From: Chelonoidis abingdonii | Lineage: Eukaryota; Chordata; Testudines; Testudinidae | DNA length: 64,000 bases | NCBI RefSeq assembly: GCF_003597395.2 | Contig: NC_133773.1 | Span: 64,167,600 to 64,231,599, forward strand | Reading direction: 5' to 3' | In this document: piece by piece, positions 57,330-64,000 of the stretch | How the letters are laid out: every line of letters begins with the position of its first letter | Position numbering within the stretch: the first letter of the stretch is position 1 | Notes under the pieces: model-generated | The model's input: only the letters and a program-made list of their open reading frames with translations | Database searches by the model: none | Told to the model about the DNA's origin: nothing | Program-made: the position numbers and the translations under genes

Positions 57330-57605
57330 TCAAAGACTGATCTTCCTTCCCTCCATGGACCCAAGTTGTCTAGTAGGGGTCCTACAGTATTTACGTTTTC
57401 TGAGAATGCACAGAATTGTTGCATACAATTTATCATGCTCTAAAACCCCCATGCCCTTCTTTGCAATACTATTGCCTAACCTGTATTCTTCAACTATATA
57501 TTTAAATAACTGATTATTCCTTCCTATGTGAATTACCTTGCATTTGTCTTTACTGAACCACACTTTTATTGATTTCAACCCATTGCTCTCATTTATCAAG
57601 ATTAT
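57330..57605 (-). pseudogene. CR1 reverse transcriptase C-terminal remnant
   Basis: The reverse frame shows SKDKCKVIHIGRNNQLFKYI, then YRLGNSIAKKGMGVL and a CILRKRK end. The K-C-K-V-x-H-I-G-R-N-N block lies just behind the palm domain of CR1 ORF2. The ERDLGV block is decayed and the frame ends early. Only about 85 codons remain; CR1 3' UTR blocks are not clear beside it. Confidence 0.8.
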
Positions 57606-58489
57606 TCTCAGGCATCTCTGACAGCTACTGGATCTATAGTGACAAAATGTGTTTGAACATTTTGTTATGAATTTATTATATTGCCAACAGCTCTTTGTTT
57701 AACCTCAGTTCTTAGTGTGTGTCTCTGATTCTGACTTATGCCTTTTCCTTTGGTATACCATCTCGAAGACAGCACAAATAAGCCTTAATAGTCCTTTTTC
57801 TTATTTATAAGACCCTTTCTATTCTGCAGCAGTTTGGATTAAAGGGGTCTACACTACTGTTAATTGGAGTAGCTCCACTGACTTCAGGGAAACAAAGCTG
57901 ATTTACACCATCTGAAGATCTGGCCCAAAGTCTGCAGAAAGGCACTATGGTTTTTATAGCACTGTGGTGCAGCAAACTGAACAGTCTGTAACAGATTGTA
58001 ACATTTAAGAAAAAAATGGTTTTTAAAAATTGAATTATGTATATTCAATCAGTATATTCTTCCTGTTATTTATGATGTTAAAATTCAATTTTCTATTCAC
58101 TCAAATGTTTAATGAGGCAGATTTTTGCATTGACAACACACGTGCATTTTAGAAGTCGTTGAGTGGTGAGAAGCCAGAGGTTTAGGCAGCCAGGTAAAAA
58201 ATGGGACATATCACTTAAAATTTAGAACCCTTAAAAAGGCTGACATGTTTGATCACAGGGAATATGTTCATAAAAATGATGGATTATATGAAAAAATTCA
58301 TAAAAAGGGGAAGAAACTTAAAACTACTTCATAGATTTATTTCTTCAAGAGCAGTACTTTGATGTCTGCTCTCAAGAGGTGAGGGCTACAATGTGAGAGA
58401 AATCCCTAACATCTGTAGATGCAGCTGACCTGTTTGTACAAGCACAGCTCCCAAAGGAAAGGGCAAAAGCCCATAGTAAAGTAGAAAGG
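57606..58489. other. Unannotated stretch upstream of the Gypsy remnant
   Basis: Contains a short dispersed repeat at 57845-57927 (GGAGTAGCTCCACTGACTTC, TTTACACCATCTGAAGATC; compare 24107-24195). No gag or protease of the following Gypsy element was recognised. Confidence 0.45.
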
Positions 58490-59300
58490 AGGTATTGTTT
58501 CTGAATTGCTCTGTCTAATGTGGAAGCTAAAACAATTATTAAGGAATTGTTTTCTGTATTCAGCGGAATGTGTTTTCCAAAAGAGAAAATATCAGACTGT
58601 GGGTCAGATTTCATGTTCCAACTATTTAGTGACATATGGAATATTCAGGGAAGTATAGCAATTAAAATCTGTCTTATATCATACGCAGCCAAACAATTTC
58701 ATTGAGAGATTGAGTGGGACTCTAGAATCTATGCTGGGATGAGAAAATATGCAAACAAGACGGCCAGTGATAGGGTAACATTATGTCTCAATCTGTTACT
58801 TGCTTACTGGGAGGTGACCCAAGACTCCACAGGGTTTGCCCCCATTTGACTTTCTATATGAGAGAAGTCATAAGCCCCCTGGATCATCTCATCAGGGACT
58901 CCTGGGATGGTAGCACTGAGGTGGAAGGGGAACCAGTGTCTGAATATGTGCAAAGGTTTAGAGGGGATTTAAAAACTGTAGTGGGAATGGGTACAGGAAA
59001 ACCTCACAAAAAGCCGAACAGCTCAAAAAGGAACAGTACGATTACAATACTTGTGAACAACCATTTGATGTGGATGATCTGGCGCTGGTATTAATCCCTA
59101 TTTAAAAAGAAAAGTACAAAATGGAGGATGCCTGTGAGGGAACTTTTGGGGTGATAGAAAGGGTTAACAGAGTTACTTACAACATATGAATGCCCTACAA
59201 TAGGGCTGCACCTCAGACTGTGCATATAAACAGGTTTAAAAGGTATCACAACTGAGAAGCCATTGTAAACATGATATGCTGAACAGAGGAGCATTCTAAA
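58490..59300 (+). pseudogene. Gypsy integrase remnant
   Basis: An IALSNVEAKTIIKEL segment leads into FPKEKISDCGSDFMFQLF, the region of the second catalytic Asp. After a frameshift comes FIERLSGTLESML (catalytic Glu). Then follows the post-core block with TGFAP and a stretch equivalent to LYGR..GPLD, and a C-terminal YNIRMPYNR/VHINRFKRYH-type chromatin-side segment. The first catalytic Asp is not found. At least three frameshifts and several stops make it inactive. Integrase joins element cDNA to the chromosome in the nucleus. Confidence 0.82.
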
Positions 59301-59349
59301 ACACCACCTGTGCGGGATCACAACCTGCACCCAGCAGAGCATACCAGAT

Positions 59350-60110
59350 AACTGGTAAAATGCAGGAGCAAATTCTTAAGGAGATAAAAAGCATGCCTGC
59401 TGTGGGAATAATTACAAAGTGAGAGTCCCTGGGCTGCTACAGTTGTTATGATCCTCCCAAAAGGATAGGATCATGCGGTTTTATGTTGATTACAGAAAGC
59501 TTAATGCTGTAGCCGTTCCTAATGTATACATTTATGCCCAGAATTTATGACATGCTAGACACTTTAGTTCAGGCAAAATTCCTGAATGCCCTGGATTTAT
59601 CAAATGGATATTGACAAATTCCCTTAGACAGTGAAGCCCAGAAGAAAAAAAAAAAGCAACCCTTGTTACTGATTTGGACCTTTTTGAGTTCAAAGTGTTG
59701 TCTGTTGGGCTAACTGATGCAGGAGACACCTTTCAGAAGCTTGTTAACCAGGTGTTGAATGGGTTGCAGCACTTTGAACAGGCCTAGATAGCTGATATTG
59801 CAGTCTCTAGCAATTCCTGCCGGATCATTAAAAATGCTTGGGGATTGTTCTGGAAAGAGTCAAAGATGGAGGTCTAACAGTGAAAGTGCCAGGGACAGCT
59901 AAAGTCATTTACTCAGGTCACTTTTTGGTAGGGGGCCAAATTTGCCTGGATCCCTTGGAAGTTGAATCCATTGTTAACTGGCCTCTACCCAGAACCAAAA
60001 AGCAAGTGCAGTCTTTTATGACTATTTATTACCACAGGTTTGTAGGGGGAGTTCAGTGACTTTGTGTCCATTCTCATAGGTTTTGATTTTTTGTACATGT
60101 CTAACATGGT
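59350..60110 (+). pseudogene. Gypsy reverse transcriptase remnant
   Basis: Visible blocks: QILKEIKSM, VGIITKSESPWAATVVMIPP, RFYVDYRKLNAVAVPNVY, a degraded LDLSNGY, FEVLSVGLTDAGDTFQKLVN and QVLNGLQHF, then IADIAV where Gypsy elements have (I/L)DDIAV. One of the two catalytic Asp residues is therefore lost, with a stop just before it. It begins only about 70 bases after the last integrase residues, with no LTR or PPT between. The spacer normally found before RT is largely missing. Confidence 0.88.
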
Positions 60111-60605
60111 GGTACGAACAGCAGTCTGTCAAAAAGGCTTTCGTGAGGTAAAGATAATTCTGTCAGGAAAGCCTGTTCTGGCCAGTCCAGATTTTGACAA
60201 TCTGTTTGATCTGTGCATTGATGCATCTGACACGTGTAGGAGTGATACTGAAGCAAACAGGGGAAGGTAACAAAAAGCATCCCATTGACTTTGAGTAAAA
60301 AATGAAACCCTACTAAACAAAAGTACTCTGTCATAGAATGAGATTGTTCTGCATATGTGTGGGTGGTTAAGCAGTTAAGACCCTACATATTTAACAGGGA
60401 GTTCACTAACAGATCACTTTCCATTGGCATGGCTACGCAGAGCAAAAGGTAACAACTCCAAACTGCTGCACTGGAGTATAGTCCTTGAAGAATCTGATAT
60501 GGAAATTCTACACATTAAGGGTAGAGAAAATGTGTTAGCTGATGCCTTGTCCAGACAGGAGAGGCCTGAACTGATGCCAGTGGTTGACTCTATTCAGTCA
60601 ATGTA
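60111..60605 (+). pseudogene. Gypsy RNase H and connection remnant
   Basis: The frame starting near 60064 has KPVLASPDFDNLFDLCIDASD, the RNase H entry with its Asp. After a frameshift the segment with KKHPIDF follows, and the frame ending at 60606 reads LHWSIVLEESDMEILHIKG then NVLADALSRQE, the RNase H end. The pol frame stops after VDSIQSM, followed directly by a purine tract. This supports RNase H being the last pol domain. Confidence 0.85.
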
Positions 60606-60640
60606 AGAGGGGAGGTCTAACTTTGGGACCTATTGGTTCC

Positions 60641-62549
60641 AAGTGGCAGAGGGCACACGAGTGCATAAGGTTTGCAGGGATCCCCTGAGTCTAGTATCTA
60701 CATATTAGTTTACCAAAGTTTACTGAAAGTCTGTATTGTGCTGATTGTAATAATACAGAAAATATGTAAGGAGTTATGTATATATACTAAAAATTATGTT
60801 CTTAAAATCTGTGAGTTGGTGCCAGTCACCAGAAATTGACAAACATCTGCTGGGAAAAAGTCCTGTTTATTTGGCGGTCTGTCTACATGTTAGTTCAGTA
60901 TACTATTTACTATCTGAGCAAAACGCTAATCTAGTGATTGCAAAGTCTCCAGAGGAGATCCTAGATAGGAAAACACAAACAGGGAGGGTTACCCTGTTTG
61001 CAAGTGAAGACAATGGGTTTTTGGACTATCGCTGTAATACAGAGACAAATTGCTTCTTTCTACTGAGCCAAGAGGACAGTATGTTTGAATCATGTACACA
61101 CATGATCACAGCCAACCCTGATGAATATTCTTGAAGACTTTTGGGAGAGCTTTTGCTCTATATGATCTGGCAATGTGGTGTTAGTTAAGTTTAGGTTTAA
61201 GTATACACATTATAATTTAGCAGGCTCAGACAAGGCTTCCTCATGCTAAGGTCAGGTGGTACTAAAATATCTCACAAACCTAGATAATCTCAAGGAAGCA
61301 TCAAAAACATATGAAAGCACATGTGTGCAGGACCAATACCAGGAAATGGACAGGATAACACATGTCAAAACCAAACAGAAAACCAAGCTGTTCTGCTTGC
61401 CGGTAACCTAATGAACACATGGATTCTTGCTCTTGAAGGGTTCACCTCTGCCTTGATATGATTTGCCTAGTCTCTTTGGTACTTGTTTGGGTTCCCGCTT
61501 TATTGGCAAATACAAACAGGAGCACAGGTATGTGATGAAAGCCCTTTCTTCTCACATAACATGATTTAGGAAACGAGATGGAAACTTGTCTGAAGCAGAG
61601 TTGAGTCTGAGTCTCAAAAGTTTTAATTTGCATCCAGCTGGTAATCTGAACTTTTCAATACATTTGAGATGTTCAGATTTGGGGATCTGGAGTTGATAGA
61701 TAGACCATAGTTATGATTTTTGCATCCAAAACTGTACATTCCCAAAATTCAGGTATAGGATTCTGGCTCAGATTCATCTCTCATTAAAACACAAAGGTTG
61801 GGGGAAAAATTTTGCCAGTAGCTTTTTCATCTCCAAGCAGGCTGTTAATCAGTGTCACTTGCTCTGAAGGGCAGCAAGAAGAAATATGATAAAAAACAAC
61901 ACTGGAAGAAAAGCCAGATACTTTATGGTAATGAAGAACTGGAGCTGTTAGTCCATTTGTAAGCTGAGTGAACATTTAACTGTCTACTATGCTCACAAGA
62001 GGGAATAAACACTTTGGAACTTATTTCCTGAATGATTCATTCGTTGTGTCATCATATGTTATAATGTGATGCCATATAATGCACTGTACAGTTCTAAAGA
62101 AGCAAAAGTGTATCTTGTGTGCAATGCCCCAGGTATGGCTTACTTCCAAGAAAGCTTATTTTCTAAGTGAATCATAGTCAGTGTCAATTCCAACTGCAAT
62201 CACTGCTTATACAACTTTCCACTCACTGTACTTCTGATTTATTTATTTGTATTAAGTTTACATGGAAGTAGAATTAGATATTGCATGTCTTGCAAATTCT
62301 TTTAAAGGATTTACTACACTGGGAGCACTTAGATATTTTTATTTATTGGAAAATATTACCAGCTAGAGAGACATTCTCTATGCTCACTGTTCAGATCTGC
62401 CACTCTTTATTCGTGTTACATAGCATTTTACTTGAAATAAATAGGGAAACTTGCTGAATAAGGTGGTATTCAATGTGAATAAGGAAAGCAGAATCCATCC
62501 CAGAATGGGAATATGGCTAGAACCAGTAAAAACTTCCAGTTTTTCTTCT
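60641..62549. other. Region 3' of the Gypsy remnant
   Basis: Expected to hold the 3' LTR, which I cannot delimit. An ATG-started frame at 60796-61134 (112 codons) has no recognised domain. Nothing else is supported. Confidence 0.4.
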
Positions 62550-62625
62550 GTTTGTACAGTGTCTAGAACAATGGGGTCCTGGCCCATGACCAGGGCTCCT
62601 AGGTGCTATGATACCATCAAATGGT
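62550..62625 (+). repeat. Dispersed ~90-bp repeat
   Basis: TTGTACAGTGTCTAGAACAA, GGGGTCCTGGCCCATGACC and CTCCTAGGTGCTATGATACC: the best preserved member of the family also seen near 29820, 33535 and 49089. Confidence 0.65.
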
Positions 62626-62744
62626 AAAAATTTTGTCCATTGTATGATGCCAACCTTGATTGAATTCAACTTGCTGGACGATTCTCTGCAGCTTGAGGTC
62701 TTCAAACCACAATTTGAGGACTTGAATAACTCAGACATAGGTTA

Positions 62745-62853
62745 GAGATTTGTTACAGGAGTGGGTGGGTGAGATTCTGTGGCCTGCATTGTGCAGGAGG
62801 TCAGACTTGATGATCATAATGGTCCCTTCTGACCTTAAAGTCTATTTCTTCCA
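62745..62853 (+). mobile_element. CR1 LINE 3' terminal fragment
   Basis: GATTCTGTGGCCTGCATTGT, GCAGGAGGTCAGACTTGATG, ATCATAATGGTCCCTTCTGA and CTTAAAGTCTA are the typical last bases of a CR1 subfamily. Confidence 0.88.
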
Positions 62854-63817
62854 CAAACATCTTTCCATGCTGCCAGTATACATGAAATGTTCTCTGTGCT
62901 GTAATTTACCAAATTAATTCTCTCATTTAATTTCTGAAAATGCACTTACTCTACAATGCACACAAGTGAGTCAATAATATTCACTAACGTGTACATTTGT
63001 CTTCCTGAATTATTAAAATAAAAAAAACTTCATCAGACACTAAGACGTAAACATGCTTAAAATGAGTAACCTTGTGTGATGGGGCTTATCTCTGGAATGG
63101 GAAAAAACAAATTAGTTATGCCCTGTACTTTGGGGGTGATTGATTAATTGCCTTCTGGCCAGAGGAGGTGGAGGTAGGCCTTCTGAGTAGATTGAGGAAG
63201 CTCATCTGGGAAGAGACCACAGAGGAGAAAAGTCTTTGTGAAGGAGAGAAGTTCTGGAATAGGGTTTAAAGAGAGGCTATAGCAGAGGAAGAACATCTCT
63301 AGAGCAGGTTAGGTTGCTCCAGGGGAAGTCCTGAGATAGAGCCAGCAAAGCAGCTGCAGTGAAGCCTGAGAGAGGGCTATTTGCAGATTTCACTGGACTT
63401 TCATTTGGACTTGATTGTGCTACCCCAGATGAGGTTTAGACTTTTATGTGTCTTGGATGGAGGGCCACTACACACAGCACCATGAATGGAAGTTGGGAGA
63501 AGATGCAGAAAGGTCACTGCAGGTTCAAGGGAGAACCCAGTAACAGGTGCCAGAGATGAGGACCCTGTGCAATACTGTGACCAGAGACAAAGGGCCACCT
63601 GGGAGGCAACGATATGCTACTAAACTGTGTGATTGTATTGATGTAATCCTCATCCCTATTCATCATGTCTGCCACAGATTTCTATGCCCGTGCAGTGCCC
63701 TCACTCAAACTATAGAAAGACACAATATTAGCTCCAGACACTTTATAACATAAGGCCCTAATCCTGCCAAAAGAAATGCACAGGTATACTCCTAGTGAAG
63801 TAAGTGAGACTAATGGT
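62854..63817. other. Mostly unannotated; possible LTR-like repeat from 63076
   Basis: TGTGATGGGGCTTATCTC near 63076 resembles the start of the repeat at 20540, and the following purine-rich sequence to about 63610 could be its body. Without a matching end or target duplication this stays tentative. No gene recognised. Confidence 0.35.
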
Positions 63818-64000
63818 ATGTCTACACTACGGGATTATTCCGATTTTACATAAACTGGTTTGTAAAACAGATTGTATAAAGTCGAGTGCACACGGCCACA
63901 CTAAGCACATTAATTCGGCGGTGTGTGTCCATGTACCGAGGCTAGCGTTGATTTCTGGAGCGTTGCACTGCGGGTAGCTATCCCATAGCTATCCACAGTT
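63818..64000. mobile_element. DNA transposon (MITE) start, cut by window edge
   Basis: TATGTCTACACTACGGGATT followed by AATTCGGCGGTGTGTGTCC, GTACCGAGGCTAGCGTTGAT and GCACTGCGGGTAGCTATCCC. I recognise this as the start of an abundant turtle/crocodilian non-autonomous element. The other end lies beyond the window. Confidence 0.7.

Larger units (their letters stand above)
58490..60618 (+). mobile_element. Ty3/Gypsy pol remnant with integrase before reverse transcriptase
   Basis: On one strand, in order: integrase core and C-terminal region, reverse transcriptase, RNase H and tether, then a purine-rich AGAGGGGAGGT tract (60606-60616). No integrase follows RNase H. Most Gypsy elements have integrase last; integrase first is the hallmark of the Gmr1-like group of deuterostomes. 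All parts are frameshifted and no LTR pair was identified, so the outer limits are those of visible coding homology. Confidence 0.8.

Noticed and set aside
60796..61134. An ATG-started 112-codon frame behind the Gypsy remnant
   Set aside because: No similarity to pol, env or any host family I know; position in the expected 3' LTR region makes a gene unlikely.

Overview
The window looks like non-coding nuclear DNA of a turtle, or at least a non-avian sauropsid. It is AT-rich with no prokaryotic gene organisation. Its repeats belong together in turtle genomes: CR1 LINE tails, tRNA-promoter SINEs, Penelope-like elements (PLEs) with GIY-YIG endonuclease remnants, hAT-like and other short inverted-repeat elements, several solo LTRs, and decayed Ty3/Gypsy, YR-type and Tigger-type coding remnants. 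The species is inferred from repeat content. I recognise no host protein-coding exon, rRNA or tRNA gene; the stretches between repeats look intergenic or intronic. Bases 268-790 are an assembly gap.

Layout. 1-10 kb: a gapped solo LTR (49-954), a PLE end, a truncated inverted-repeat element, a tRNA SINE and a GC-rich hAT-like element (7336-8008). 9.5-14.2 kb: a TATA-bearing repeat unit (9526-10388), then a three-level nest of a PLE inside an LTR inside an older LTR-like repeat (11170-14153). 19-24 kb: an inverted-repeat element, an LTR-like repeat and the most complete PLE (21475-23619, reverse strand). 24-43 kb: one CR1, small palindromic elements, two more solo LTRs of the first family, nested MITEs near 36 kb and another hAT-like element. 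43.7-51.6 kb: a second copy of the TATA-bearing unit, a second LTR carrying a SINE, a rearranged PLE (49244-50699) and a Tigger/pogo-type transposase remnant that ends in a perfect hairpin. 52-54 kb: a tyrosine-recombinase retrotransposon remnant with an SGNH-hydrolase domain, abutting a CR1. 55-64 kb: MIR, CR1 and PLE pieces, a Ty3/Gypsy pol remnant with integrase before reverse transcriptase (58490-60618), and the start of another DNA transposon at the right edge.

None of the coding remnants is intact. The best supported observations are structural. Three PLE insertions each have matching 13-14 bp target-site duplications, an inverted second copy of their 3' end at the other side, and a tail of about 36 nt on only one side; their ends carry a hammerhead-ribozyme-like motif. 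Three solo LTRs of one family each have a perfect 5-bp duplication. The Gypsy remnant has the integrase-first domain order known from Gmr1-like elements. The YR remnant keeps recognisable recombinase and SGNH blocks in the order seen in Ngaro-like retrotransposons.
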